Assembly (NCBI GenBank): GCA_030594645.1
Contig: JAUVEU010000005.1
Coordinates: 1 to 64,000, forward strand
DNA from: Candidatus Aegiribacteria sp.
GTDB lineage: Bacteria > Fermentibacterota > Fermentibacteria > Fermentibacterales > JCC-6
Length of the DNA stretch: 64,000 nt
Reading direction: 5' to 3'
The notes under the pieces were generated by a model. The model saw only the letters and a program-made list of their open reading frames with translations, did not search any database and was not told the DNA's origin. Positions 1 to 10,145 of this stretch are shown piece after piece; position 1 is the stretch's first letter; every line of letters begins with the position of its first letter. The position numbers and the translations under genes were made by a program.

Positions 1-1
1 G

Positions 2-310
2 GGTATTGCCATTACTGTTACCTCGCCGCCGGCAGGGGGCGCACAGGCTGATAACAGCTATATAGTTAATTGGATTCTGGATATTCAGGGATACTCTCAT
101 GCAGGCATCGATCTCTTTGTTGATACCGATCTTGACCCGAAGAGCGGTCTTATTCAGATAGCGGAATCATTGTCCGTTGAATCAACCGGTTTCCTGTGGG
201 ACTGCTCCCTCTTTCCGGAAGATGACTATTATGTGAGAGCTATCCTTTATGAGGGAAACAATTCGGTATCCGATTACAGTTCTGGAACCGTGACTGTTTC
301 TCATAACTAG
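2..310 (+). CDS. C-terminal fragment of a larger exported/hypothetical protein (5' end outside window)
   Basis: Open frame from base 2 (GIAITVTSPPAGGAQADNSYIVNWILDIQG...) to TAG at 308-310; beta-rich repeat-like composition. Confidence 0.6.
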   Translation, partial: GIAITVTSPPAGGAQADNSYIVNWILDIQGYSHAGIDLFVDTDLDPKSGLIQIAESLSVESTGFLWDCSLFPEDDYYVRAILYEGNNSVSDYSSGTVTVSHN

Positions 311-377
311 AGATCTCTTCAAGATGCATGAACATCCGGAGCTGGATTTCTGAATCCAAAGAGAAAGGTTAACAGAT

Positions 378-1199
378 ATGATACAGATACTTTTTACGAG
401 TCTGATTTTTTCGGTATTCCCGGTTTCTACTTCTATTTGTCAGGGGCAGCTGCCGTCAATCGTGCAGAATGAAGATACTCTTATTACGGAAACATCCTCT
501 CCGGTCTTCATTCAGACAGCTTCCATTTCCGATATAGAGAATCTTTCGGGCGGCAGCTTCGGAGCGGCTGTTATAGATATGAATTCCGGAAATGTTCTTG
601 CCTCATCAGGCAGCGGGGTTTTCCCGGTGGATGATCCTGATATTTTCTTGCTGGCATATGCGATAGAGCTGATGCTTGAAGGTAAACTGGATCTTGATAC
701 TTTAGTCGGCCGCAACATAACGATAGCTGATGAATTCAAGTGGGCATTCAACGATTCCCGGGAAGCCGCCGCAAGAGCGATGTGGACCATTGGACTTGAA
801 AGCGTATCCTCCTGGGTTGCCTCAAAGGGAATGAATGATACGGAACTGCATGACATACAGCTTGAATGGGAAGGCGCTCCTGCCGCCTATCCGTCTCTGA
901 GTTCGCTTGACGATGTAACGCAGACTCTTCGGATAATTCATTCCGGCATGGATATTCCCGCTGTTCCGGAGATCATGGAGAACCCTGATATGGGCTCCGG
1001 ACAGGCATCATCCGTCGGACAGGGCTGGGATCTGTACGGATGGGTCGATTCAGGTCAGGATCATAAGACTTACGTCCTGATAGCGATAGCTCCCGACGGC
1101 AGGGAGAGGGGGCTTGTGCTGCTCAGCAAAGACCTTTGCTGCCCGGAAAAGGGTGACCTTGCCATGAGGCTGCTCTGGCAGGCTTCGCTGGGGTTGTAG
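378..1199 (+). CDS. Secreted class A beta-lactamase-fold protein, apparently catalytically degenerate
   Basis: Signal peptide; 'GAAVIDMNSGNVLASSGSGVFPVDDPDIFLLAYAIELMLEGKLDLDTLV' resembles the class A N-terminal region, but SxxK and KTG motifs are not recognisable. Confidence 0.5.
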   Translation: MIQILFTSLIFSVFPVSTSICQGQLPSIVQNEDTLITETSSPVFIQTASISDIENLSGGSFGAAVIDMNSGNVLASSGSGVFPVDDPDIFLLAYAIELMLEGKLDLDTLVGRNITIADEFKWAFNDSREAAARAMWTIGLESVSSWVASKGMNDTELHDIQLEWEGAPAAYPSLSSLDDVTQTLRIIHSGMDIPAVPEIMENPDMGSGQASSVGQGWDLYGWVDSGQDHKTYVLIAIAPDGRERGLVLLSKDLCCPEKGDLAMRLLWQASLGL

Positions 1200-1363
1200 A
1201 CTCAATCAGGTAAATTGGGTGACACGCAACGTAGTGCATGTCACTATTTCCCTTCTGCGAGGGTAATGGCGACCTTGCCAAAAGGCTGATAATAGTGTAA
1301 AATACCAATTAGTTACTTCTGAGCAGGTGGAATTGGCCGCCTGTTCTGATGAGGAGGAGAGTA

Positions 1364-1948
1364 ATGAAAAAGGTATTCCTGCTGTTCTGTCTTCTTGCTT
1401 TTGCAAGTACGGCCTTTGCGGGTTTTTCACTGGGATACAAACCTATTAGCATTCCTTATAATGTGTCTTCTGATGGTAATGCCCTGTTCACTAATGTGAA
1501 TCTGCTTCGCGTCGGTTTTGCGGCATCCCCCGAGTTCAGACTTGAATTCCTTGCCGGATACGACAAGGTAAACTTCGAGTATGAAATTGAAGGTGTAACT
1601 TTTGATTCAAATGAAACTATCTACGTTATCGGCGCCTCAGGATTCTACGTAATCGCCGCACCTGCCAATACGGTTTTCAGTATAGGCCTTTCCTTTATTT
1701 ACGGTAAGGGAACAGGTGAAGATGTTACTGGAGCTGACGAACCCGAGACTTCCGGATACGGTATCTACCCGATAATGAGAGTTGATTTCGCGATTCCGGG
1801 TGCGGAGAGATTTGCTTTATTTACCGAGTTCGGTATCAGGTACCTTTCTACAACAACTGACCTCGATGACGGAGACGAATACAAATTCAACGATCTTTCT
1901 ACATGGGGTTCAGAGAACATTCTCGGAGGAGCCTACTACAGTTTCTAG
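1364..1948 (+). CDS. Outer-membrane beta-barrel-like protein
   Basis: Start at MKKVFLLFCLLAFASTAFA behind GAGGAGG SD; amphipathic strands; C-terminal aromatic (AYYSF). Confidence 0.6.
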   Translation: MKKVFLLFCLLAFASTAFAGFSLGYKPISIPYNVSSDGNALFTNVNLLRVGFAASPEFRLEFLAGYDKVNFEYEIEGVTFDSNETIYVIGASGFYVIAAPANTVFSIGLSFIYGKGTGEDVTGADEPETSGYGIYPIMRVDFAIPGAERFALFTEFGIRYLSTTTDLDDGDEYKFNDLSTWGSENILGGAYYSF

Positions 1949-1965
1949 AACGTAAGCGTTTTAAT

Positions 1966-1997
1966 AAGGGGCATGCTATCAGCGTGCCCCTTTTGTT
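1966..1997 (+). terminator. Rho-independent terminator
   Basis: AAGGGGCATGC-TATCA-GCGTGCCCCTT followed by TTGTTTT. Confidence 0.8.
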
Positions 1998-2082
1998 TTC
2001 GAAGACCCTTTCAATGTATATTTCCCCGAATACATTCTGATTTCAAACAGTATCAAATAGCAATTGTTGAAAGAGGTTCTTC

Positions 2083-3024
2083 ATGGCAGTGAATTTCAAA
2101 GGGAGAAGTCTGCTTACGCTTCTCGACCTGACCAGTGACGATGTGCGGTATCTTCTGGACGTTTCTCACCTGCTCAAGGCTGAAAGAACCTCTTTTCAGG
2201 TTAATCAGCGATTTAAGGGCAAGACCCTTGCCATGCTCTTCGAGAAACGATCCACCAGAACAAGATGCGCATTTGAGACAGCTTTTGGTGAAGAAGGCGG
2301 GCATCCTGTATTCCTGTCCAGTTCCGACATACAGCTTGGCAAGAAGGAGAGCATTGAAGACACGGCACGGGTTCTGGGAAGAATGTTTGACGCGATAATG
2401 TTCAGGGGCTTCAGTCAGGATACGGTGAACACTTTAGAGGAGTATTCAGGAGTCCCCGTGTACAACGGGCTGACGGATATGTTTCATCCCACTCAGGTTC
2501 TAGCAGACCTGATGACAATGGAGGAAAATTTCGGCAGGCTATCCGGGTTGAATCTCGTATATGCCGGAGATGGACGCAACAACATGGCGAACAGTCTTAT
2601 GATCGGCTGCGCGATGATGGGCGTGAACTGCACCATTCTTGCTCCCGAAAGCCTTTATCCTGACCCTGAGCTTGTTGATGCGGTAATGCAGATCGCTTCC
2701 GAATCCTGTTCTGAACTGGAAATAACCTCGGACATTAAGAAGGCGGTCAAAGGAGCTGATGTTATCTATACGGATGTATGGGTATCCATGGGAGAAGAAG
2801 ACGAGGCTTCCGAAAGAATCAGTCTGCTAAAACCGTTCCAGGTGAATTCGGATATGATGGAGATGACTGATAATCCGGAAACTATCTTCATGCACTGCCT
2901 TCCGGCGGTTAAGGGTAATGAAGTTACAATGGATGTTATAGAAAGTTCGGCATCAGTTGTATGGGATGAAGCCGAAAACAGAAAACACACCATCAAGGCT
3001 CTCATGGTGGCCAGTCTGCTGTAA
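2083..3024 (+). CDS. argF: Ornithine carbamoyltransferase
   Basis: EKRSTRTRCAFE, HPTQVLAD and FMHCLPA motifs. Confidence 0.93.
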   Translation: MAVNFKGRSLLTLLDLTSDDVRYLLDVSHLLKAERTSFQVNQRFKGKTLAMLFEKRSTRTRCAFETAFGEEGGHPVFLSSSDIQLGKKESIEDTARVLGRMFDAIMFRGFSQDTVNTLEEYSGVPVYNGLTDMFHPTQVLADLMTMEENFGRLSGLNLVYAGDGRNNMANSLMIGCAMMGVNCTILAPESLYPDPELVDAVMQIASESCSELEITSDIKKAVKGADVIYTDVWVSMGEEDEASERISLLKPFQVNSDMMEMTDNPETIFMHCLPAVKGNEVTMDVIESSASVVWDEAENRKHTIKALMVASLL

Positions 3025-3119
3025 GCGTATTATTACTGATTGACAGCATGGAAGTTTCTGAATAATGTCTTACACGCTATAAGCTTGTGTGAGAATTTGG
3101 ATATTACTTCGGAGGTTGG

Positions 3120-4313
3120 ATGAATCTGCTAATATTTCTCCTTGTTCTGGTCGGTGAAGGAATCGAAATTCTTCCCGCCCACCCAATGATAGAAGACATT
3201 GACCCGACGGAGTATATCATCGGTCCCGGAGACGTGCTCTGGTTTACCGTTCTTGGAGGAATTCCAGCTGAATTGTCTGTGCTGAGTGAAGGCGGGTTGC
3301 TGTATCTCACAGTAACTCCTGATGGATGCATGGTAATTCCATCTGCGGGATCATGGTATGTGGCGAATCATACTCTGCATGAAGCTGTTGCTCTAATTGA
3401 GGCTGGTTTCTCGGCAAGGTATCCCGGTTTAAGAGCAATGACGGGACTCGCTGTTCTCAGAACTTTCAGAGTGCCTGTGACAGGCCAGATCGGTTCCGCT
3501 GGAATAGTACAGATAACCGGAGCGGACAGATTGACCGATCTGTTAGCAAAAGCCGGTGGAGTAACTCCTGCCGGCGCCTGGACTAACATTCTGATAATTC
3601 ATTCAGATGGTGATACAGCAGCAGTTGATATAACGAAGTTCATTCTGAACGGATATCTTACCTCAAATCCAGTTCTGTCTCTTGGTGATCATGTTCATGT
3701 TCCTGAAGCTGAGGAATTCGTCAGGATAGAGGGGGCAGTAAGGCTTTCCGGTTCCTTATCCGCTGAATTCAGGCCTGCGGAAATGGTAACCTGGACGGGT
3801 AGCGCAAGCGGCATGCTTGAATTCATCCCCGGAGAAACTGCCTGCGGTCTTGTAACCCGAGCGGGAGGAACCGAAGCGTGGACAGTCAGAGACAGCTGCC
3901 ATGTGATAAGAACCATTTCTGAAAACGGATCAGAGATCAGGCTCCCTGCGCCTCTTGATGATCCTGAGCTTGACCCTGTCCTCCAGCCCGATGACATAGT
4001 GGTTTGTCCCGGAATCCCGCCCGTTGTTTCTGTTTCAGGATATGTCTTTTCTCCCGGAGTATACCCGTATATAGCAGGGATGAATGCTCTCTATTACATT
4101 TCCCAGTCAGGAGGACTGCTGCGGGAGGCTTCTGAATCCGGAACCAGGATAGTGCTTTCCGGAGGAGAGGAAAAACGGCTGAACGAAATCGCCTCAGTGC
4201 CTGCCGGAGCGGTGATCCTGATTCCGCGAAAGGCAATCGTCTGGTGGCAGGACCCGCTTCTGATAGTCACCAGTGTTGCGTCCGTGATCATAGCATGGAA
4301 GAGTGTGTTCTGA
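3120..4313 (+). CDS. Polysaccharide export protein with SLBB domains (Wza-like)
   Basis: 'YIIGPGDVLWFTVLGGIP', repeated SLBB-like 'VSGYVFSPGVYPYIAGMNALYYISQSGG', C-terminal TM. Confidence 0.75.
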   Translation: MNLLIFLLVLVGEGIEILPAHPMIEDIDPTEYIIGPGDVLWFTVLGGIPAELSVLSEGGLLYLTVTPDGCMVIPSAGSWYVANHTLHEAVALIEAGFSARYPGLRAMTGLAVLRTFRVPVTGQIGSAGIVQITGADRLTDLLAKAGGVTPAGAWTNILIIHSDGDTAAVDITKFILNGYLTSNPVLSLGDHVHVPEAEEFVRIEGAVRLSGSLSAEFRPAEMVTWTGSASGMLEFIPGETACGLVTRAGGTEAWTVRDSCHVIRTISENGSEIRLPAPLDDPELDPVLQPDDIVVCPGIPPVVSVSGYVFSPGVYPYIAGMNALYYISQSGGLLREASESGTRIVLSGGEEKRLNEIASVPAGAVILIPRKAIVWWQDPLLIVTSVASVIIAWKSVF

Positions 4314-4314
4314 T

Positions 4315-5556
4315 ATGAAGCAGGCAAGGCGCCCATCGTGGTATCTTTATCTTCTTCTGAAGAATCGCTGGTTCCTTATAAAAGCTCTTCTTATCGTTAT
4401 GATACCAACGGTTATCGTGACTTTTCTTCTCGAGAAGAAATACACGGTAACGACGGTTATCATGCCTCCCGAGACCCAGTCAAATCCCGGCCTTACCATT
4501 GCCGGACTCGGAGCCTCCGATTTTGCGGGGTTTTTCAGTGGCGGAATGGGCTTTTCATTACCCCTCATGACAACGATGTCAGATGTTTTTGAAGAGATTC
4601 TGAACAGCAGAACTCTTATTGAAAATGTGATTATGTCTACCGATTATATAGATTACGCTGAAGAGAGAGATCGGTATGAACAGGACGAGCAGCTGGCGCT
4701 GTACTGGGCAAGGAAAGCTTTCAGGAAGGATTATTCCGCAGGAGTGACCCCATCCGGATTTCTGCAATTCGAAGTTACAACCAATGATCCATGGTATTCA
4801 GTTGAGGTGTCGGAAGCGGTTATAACTGCTCTGGACAGCATTAACTCGGAGATATGCAGGAGCAGAGCTGAGCAGGCAAGAATCTTTATGGAGATCAGAT
4901 CTTCGATGGCGGACAGCATTCTCGGAAGTACCGGTGATCTGCTCCGTGAGTTCGAAAAGGAGAACGGCATAATCTCACTGGATCAGGAAATGGAAGCCTA
5001 CATCAAGACCCTTTCGGAATTGAAGCAGCAGTACATTCTGCTCCGGACAGCTGCGGCTGCCATTCGAAGAGGCATCTCAGGAGGGGCAAGCGCAAGCGCC
5101 CTTCTGAAAGATCGTGAAGCGGATGAACTTCTCGGAATAATTGAAATGCTGGAAACGGGAATAGCTCCGCCAGGTTACGAGAGTGTTATGCCTTCCGTAT
5201 CTCTTGAGGAACTGCCTGATATTCAGTTCAAGTACGCCACCCTTCGAGCGGAGTATGAAATGGCACTGGAATTGACAAGCGCTATCCATATCAGCCTTCA
5301 GCAGGCGATTGTCGATGAAAACCGCGAGAATCCTTCAGTGCGTGTGCTTGATCCGCCAAAGCATCCAGGATGGAAAAGCAGACCTAAAAAGCTCTATATC
5401 TGGATAGAGATCTTTGCTGTTGCGTTTGTTTTCCTTTTCGGTTTTCTGATTGCCAGAGAAAACATCCAATCTTTGAAAATGGAAAAGCCGGAGGAATGGC
5501 AGATCTGGCAGAAACTGTTCAGGGAGATCAGAAGAGATCTGAGATTCCGTAAATAG
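4315..5556 (+). CDS. Wzz/GNVR-type chain-length determinant protein
   Basis: N- and C-terminal TM segments, coiled coil, 'VRVLDPPKHPGWKSRPKKL' motif; start after the SLBB stop. Confidence 0.8.
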   Translation: MKQARRPSWYLYLLLKNRWFLIKALLIVMIPTVIVTFLLEKKYTVTTVIMPPETQSNPGLTIAGLGASDFAGFFSGGMGFSLPLMTTMSDVFEEILNSRTLIENVIMSTDYIDYAEERDRYEQDEQLALYWARKAFRKDYSAGVTPSGFLQFEVTTNDPWYSVEVSEAVITALDSINSEICRSRAEQARIFMEIRSSMADSILGSTGDLLREFEKENGIISLDQEMEAYIKTLSELKQQYILLRTAAAAIRRGISGGASASALLKDREADELLGIIEMLETGIAPPGYESVMPSVSLEELPDIQFKYATLRAEYEMALELTSAIHISLQQAIVDENRENPSVRVLDPPKHPGWKSRPKKLYIWIEIFAVAFVFLFGFLIARENIQSLKMEKPEEWQIWQKLFREIRRDLRFRK

Positions 5557-5565
5557 AATAAGCTG

Positions 5566-6498
5566 TTATCGATTTCCGGAATTGCTTGATACCGACTCTT
5601 CAATGAATTTTCTATAGGCGTTATACCTGTCCATATGGATAGTTCCTTTTTCGGATGCTGATTTCACCGCGCAGCCGGGTTCTGACATATGCATGCAGTC
5701 CCTGAATCTGCACTTCCCGATAAACGGGAGAAATTCCGGAAAGCAGAATTGCAGTTCCTTTCCCGGGATATTCTCAATTGAGAACATTCTCAGCCCCGGT
5801 GTGTCGATCAGAGTTGTTTTCTCCTCAAGCAGAACGAGTCGCGACGAAACAGTTGTGTGTTTTCCCTTGCTGGTTTTTGGATTGAGTCCGCCTATTTTGA
5901 GATCCAGAGAGGGGTTGTAATATCTTGCAAGAGAGGTTTTTCCCGAACCGCTCGGTCCTGTCATAACAACCGTTGCCCCTTTAATGTGCTGAAGGAGCAG
6001 ATCGGTACCCGATCCGGTTTCACAGCTCACAGGGAAAACAGGATAGCCAGCCCCGTCCTGACCATATACTTTCAGAATCCTTTCTTTCAGGCCCCTGTCA
6101 GCATCACCTGTGCAAAGATCCATCTTATTCAGTACAATTGTTGCCGGAAGCTTTCTCCATTCGGCTGAAACCAGAGCTCTATTGACAAATCCGTCACTGA
6201 ATCGCGGATTCTTGAGAGAAACCATAACAAGAACCCTGTCAACATTTGCGGCTATGATCTGAGTGGATCTCCCGATAGGGGAAGGGCGCTGGAGAATGCC
6301 GCTTCTTGGAAGAATTTCCTCAACGAGTACCTGATCATCAACGTTAAGGGCATACGCATGGTCTCCAGGCACAGGCTTCATCCCATGGTAAACACGGCCT
6401 GCGGTTATAGCACTTATCTCTTTTCCCTGCTCGTCGATGATCAGTACGCCTCTTCTCCCGACTGAGGAGATCCTGCAGGCAAAGCGCGTCTGCTTCAG
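5566..6498 (-). CDS. rsgA: Ribosome small-subunit-dependent GTPase A; probable CTG start overlapping the ftsB-like stop
   Basis: Circularly permuted GTPase motifs NKMD / GPSGSGKTS / DTPG and CRFRDCMHMSEPGC zinc motif; N-terminal OB domain continues upstream of the ORF-track ATG to CTG 6498. Confidence 0.88.
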   Translation of the reverse strand: MKQTRFACRISSVGRRGVLIIDEQGKEISAITAGRVYHGMKPVPGDHAYALNVDDQVLVEEILPRSGILQRPSPIGRSTQIIAANVDRVLVMVSLKNPRFSDGFVNRALVSAEWRKLPATIVLNKMDLCTGDADRGLKERILKVYGQDGAGYPVFPVSCETGSGTDLLLQHIKGATVVMTGPSGSGKTSLARYYNPSLDLKIGGLNPKTSKGKHTTVSSRLVLLEEKTTLIDTPGLRMFSIENIPGKELQFCFPEFLPFIGKCRFRDCMHMSEPGCAVKSASEKGTIHMDRYNAYRKFIEESVSSNSGNR

Positions 6499-6809
6499 AA
6501 GATCACTCCGGAGGAGTCAGGTCTGATAAATCTTACAATATGCTCCCCTTCTCGTCCCCAGCCGAGGATTTCTCTGACCATTTTTTCCATATAGACTGAG
6601 TCTGAAAGGAGCTGCTCAATTTCCGTGTTCATCATATCGACCTGCTGCTGCAGGCTGTCAATTGATAAAGAGATGTCTTCAATGTCATTCCGGAGTTTCG
6701 TCAGAGCTATGAACCCATGTCTGTTGAAAACCAGGATCACGACGACAAGGACAAAAACAAAGACCAGTATTACGTAAAACAGCCTTCTATTTTTACCTGT
6801 CTTTCTCAA
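6495..6809 (-). CDS. FtsB/DivIC-like septum formation initiator
   Basis: Short protein: N-terminal TM followed by coiled coil; probable TTG start with GGAG SD just after the eno stop. Confidence 0.65.
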   Translation of the reverse strand: MRKTGKNRRLFYVILVFVFVLVVVILVFNRHGFIALTKLRNDIEDISLSIDSLQQQVDMMNTEIEQLLSDSVYMEKMVREILGWGREGEHIVRFIRPDSSGVIF

Positions 6810-6810
6810 A

Positions 6811-8103
6811 TCACTCTCCGGACTGCTGAGGCAGAATATCGATTCCCATGAAAAGCGCCTGGTCGCCAAGGTCTTCTTCTATGCGTAGAAGCTGATTGTA
6901 TTTGGCAACTCTGTCAGTTCTGCAGAGGGAACCTGTCTTGATAAGTCCCGAATTCACAGCTACGGAGAAATCACTGATGAAAGTATCTTCAGTTTCTCCG
7001 CTCCTGTGGCTGATAAATGTCTTCCACCCGTTTCTGTGAGCAAGATTGACAGTGTTCATGGTCTCTGTGACAGTACCTATCTGGTTAAGCTTAATAAGTA
7101 TGGCATTTGCTGCTTCTGTCCGCACCGCTTTTTCCAGTCTTTGCACATTTGTAACCAGCAGATCATCACCGACTATGAGAATGCTCTGTCCCAGTTGTCT
7201 TGTCATAAGTTCCCATCCGGACCAGTCATCTTCAGCGAGTCCATCCTCAATACTTACGATTGGGAAGCTGCGGACAAGTTTTTCCCAGTAGGAGACCATC
7301 TCTTCTGAAGTAAGACCGGAGGGATCACACCCGTGCATATAGTATTTTCCATCATGGTACATCTCGCTGGCAGCGGGATCAAGAGCCAGAAAGATATCTT
7401 CTCCCGGTGTATATCCGGCATCAAGGATTCCCTTCATTATGAAATCAAGAGCCGCTTCGTTTGACGGGAGATCCGGGGCCAGCCCGCCTTCATCGCCCAC
7501 GGTCGTTGGAAGCCCCATGTCAGAAGACCGCTTTCTCAGCGCGTGAAAAATCTCGGTACCTGCCTGAAGCGCTCTGCTGAATGTTCTGAAACCTGCTGGA
7601 ACAATCATGAATTCCTGAAGATCTATCGGATTTGACGCATGTTTTCCGCCATTGAGAATGTTCATGCCAGGCACCGGAAGAAGCCTTGCGGAAGGGCCTC
7701 CCAGATATCGATATAGAGGAAGCCCAAGATGGTTCGCAGCAGCTCTGGAGACAGCCATTGATACAGCAAGGGTAGCGTTAGCGCCCAGTTTTTCCTTATT
7801 TGAGGAACCGTCAAGCTCTATCATGATTTTATCAATGCGGGCCTGATTCAGAGCGGAGAGCCCTGAAATTTCAGGTGCTATCAGCATTTCTACATTTTCA
7901 ACAGCTTTGAGAACACCCTTTCCTCCGTAAGCTTCTTCTTTATCCCTTAATTCAACGGCTTCGTGCTCACCGGTTGAGGCGCCGCTTGGAACAGAAGCTC
8001 TGCCCCATCCGCCATTGAGAAGGAAAACCTCAGCTTCAACAGTTGGATTTCCTCTTGAGTCGAGTATCTGCCGGGCGCGAATTTCTACAATGTCAGGCAT
8101 CAA
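6811..8103 (-). CDS. eno: Enolase
   Basis: '[17 protein letters not shown]', '[14 protein letters not shown]', '[21 protein letters not shown]'. Confidence 0.96.
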   Translation of the reverse strand: MMPDIVEIRARQILDSRGNPTVEAEVFLLNGGWGRASVPSGASTGEHEAVELRDKEEAYGGKGVLKAVENVEMLIAPEISGLSALNQARIDKIMIELDGSSNKEKLGANATLAVSMAVSRAAANHLGLPLYRYLGGPSARLLPVPGMNILNGGKHASNPIDLQEFMIVPAGFRTFSRALQAGTEIFHALRKRSSDMGLPTTVGDEGGLAPDLPSNEAALDFIMKGILDAGYTPGEDIFLALDPAASEMYHDGKYYMHGCDPSGLTSEEMVSYWEKLVRSFPIVSIEDGLAEDDWSGWELMTRQLGQSILIVGDDLLVTNVQRLEKAVRTEAANAILIKLNQIGTVTETMNTVNLAHRNGWKTFISHRSGETEDTFISDFSVAVNSGLIKTGSLCRTDRVAKYNQLLRIEEDLGDQALFMGIDILPQQSGE

Positions 8104-8162
8104 TGATCCTTCCGGTCAAAATAAGTGAGAGCATTATCAAATATACTAATATTCAGTGGATA

Positions 8163-10145
8163 TCATGAAAAAGAGAATCTGTTCACCCCTATGGAAATGT
8201 ACTCGTTGATTATACTTTCAGGGGTTCTTGACATAAGTACATCCAGAAATGTCCCGGCAATCTCCGGATCAAACTGGGAGCCGGAGTTTTTCCGGATTTC
8301 ATTGAGAGCGTATTCAACTCCTGGAGCCTTTCGATAGACTCTGTCGGAAGTCATGGCATCAAAGCAGTCAGCTACAGCAAGGATTCGGGCATGATATGGG
8401 ATTTTTTCTTTTTTGAGGCCAGATGGATATCCTTTGCCATCGTACCGTTCATGGTGACACTTCACAGTATCGATGAAACTGCCGAAAGCGGTAACAGGTC
8501 TCAGGATTCTATAACCGGTTACAGGATGCATTCTGATGATATCGAATTCTTCAGGTGTAAGCTTCCCTTGTTTGTTCAGTATTGATTCGGGTATGCCGAT
8601 CTTACCGATATCATGCAGGAGCGCTGCATGGTGCAGAAGCTTGATCTCTCTGACAGGAAGATGCAGGTGAGATGCAATCGTCATTACGTAAGCCGCAACG
8701 TTTCTTGAATGGTCGCTCGTATATGGATCCTTCGCGTCAACCGCACTGGCAAGAGCGAAGATAGCCTGGGTATAATTCGTTTCACTTGTCTCGAAAAGAT
8801 AAGCGTTGCTGAGCGCCATTGCCGCGTGTCGCACCAGAATTGATAAATACGAGCTATCTTTAAAGAGTATTTTCTCATGAGACCAGTTTGCAAGGACAAC
8901 CATTCCCTTTAAGCTTCCGAATTTGCTCAGGTCAAGGATTTCAAGGTTTGGAGCAGATTCCCAATCAGCTACTCTGGCGCAGGCGAAAGAATCTCTAATA
9001 CCGCTATCGAGGTATTGGCCGACAGTTAAAGGTTCCTGAGTCTTCTCAAGAAGCTTACGAAGGTCGGAGTTGAGAATCTTATCGGGTATGTCAGACCTGA
9101 CCATGGTGTAACTCAGGGGAAGCATATCCTTCCCGCTGAGAAAGACACCAAACAGATCAAATGGTATCATCGTTCTGAGTCCTTTAACAATAGATGACAG
9201 TACTTGTTTTGTATCAAGTGAAGAGGAAAAGTCTCCGGCAAGAATGTTTACCTGTGACAGTCTATCGGCATGCCCGCGAAGATTTGAAGTAAGTCTGTAA
9301 TTCATAAGCTGATTCCCTGCTTGCGCTGCGAAAAGCCCCAGCAGCTTAAGATCTCTGACTGTGAAAGAGGCTGGTATTGAAGATCTGGCAACCATACAGA
9401 CTCCAAGGTTACCATCAGGGCTGGGAATGGCAGCAGCCATCAGAGAAGATACCTCAGTGTTTTCCGGAAGCGGAAGATCAGTGTACTCTCCCGCAAGAAT
9501 ACCCCCTTCAACGGTTAGAGCTTTTTGGCTGAAGGATTTCCAATCATTGTCACTGAGAAGATCTTCTTTTCCAAATTCACATATCCTGGTAACACTGCTT
9601 TCACCAGGAATATTTGCAAGATAGATTCTTGCGGAGTCTCCTCTGAAAGTGTGTTCCAGAGCTTGAACAAGGGTTTCCAGGAACGCCTGACGGGAATGCT
9701 TCGAGATATTGATATTCACCGTAAGATTGTAAAGATCCTTAAGTTCCGGAGAGGGGAGAACAGAGAGCTGCTTTTTTCGGAACTCAAGAGCTCTTCCAAC
9801 AGTCTGGCTAAGCTCCACCATTGAGAAAGGCTTGGTTATGAAGTCAAAAGCGCCCCTCTGTATAGCATCCTTTGCAAGATCAATTGATCCGTGACCGGTA
9901 ATTAGAATAACGAGGGTATCGGGATATTTTACACGAATTTCGGAAGCCAGCTCCAGACCGCCCATATCAGGCATCATGATATCACTCAGCACAAGGCTGA
10001 AAGAAGTGGTCTGCATAATTGAAAGCGCTATACTGCCGTTCTCCGCTTCGACGATCTCAAAATCCTGCAATTCAAGGACTTCTCTGCAGAGAGTCCTGAT
10101 AGAGATGTCATCATCGACAACAAGAATTCTGGCGTTTTCACTCAT
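8163..10145 (-). CDS. Response regulator: receiver + GAF-like region + HD-GYP phosphodiesterase
   Basis: Receiver 'LVLSDIMMPDMGG'; HD-GYP 'HDIGKIGIPESIL', 'HHERYDGKGYPSGL'. Confidence 0.88.
   Translation of the reverse strand: MSENARILVVDDDISIRTLCREVLELQDFEIVEAENGSIALSIMQTTSFSLVLSDIMMPDMGGLELASEIRVKYPDTLVILITGHGSIDLAKDAIQRGAFDFITKPFSMVELSQTVGRALEFRKKQLSVLPSPELKDLYNLTVNINISKHSRQAFLETLVQALEHTFRGDSARIYLANIPGESSVTRICEFGKEDLLSDNDWKSFSQKALTVEGGILAGEYTDLPLPENTEVSSLMAAAIPSPDGNLGVCMVARSSIPASFTVRDLKLLGLFAAQAGNQLMNYRLTSNLRGHADRLSQVNILAGDFSSSLDTKQVLSSIVKGLRTMIPFDLFGVFLSGKDMLPLSYTMVRSDIPDKILNSDLRKLLEKTQEPLTVGQYLDSGIRDSFACARVADWESAPNLEILDLSKFGSLKGMVVLANWSHEKILFKDSSYLSILVRHAAMALSNAYLFETSETNYTQAIFALASAVDAKDPYTSDHSRNVAAYVMTIASHLHLPVREIKLLHHAALLHDIGKIGIPESILNKQGKLTPEEFDIIRMHPVTGYRILRPVTAFGSFIDTVKCHHERYDGKGYPSGLKKEKIPYHARILAVADCFDAMTSDRVYRKAPGVEYALNEIRKNSGSQFDPEIAGTFLDVLMSRTPESIINEYISIGVNRFSFS

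Noticed and set aside
512-856. Antisense ORFs inside strong genes (e.g. 512-856 -, 2053-2304 -, 17045-17629 -, 21388-21990 +, 10975-11466 +)
   Set aside because: Shadow ORFs opposite convincingly coding frames, with low-complexity Ser/Arg-rich translations, no SD and no family motifs.
1123-1430. Minus-strand ORFs over the 1200-1340 spacer
   Set aside because: No motif or SD; the region is better explained by hairpins and the 5' leader of the OMP gene.
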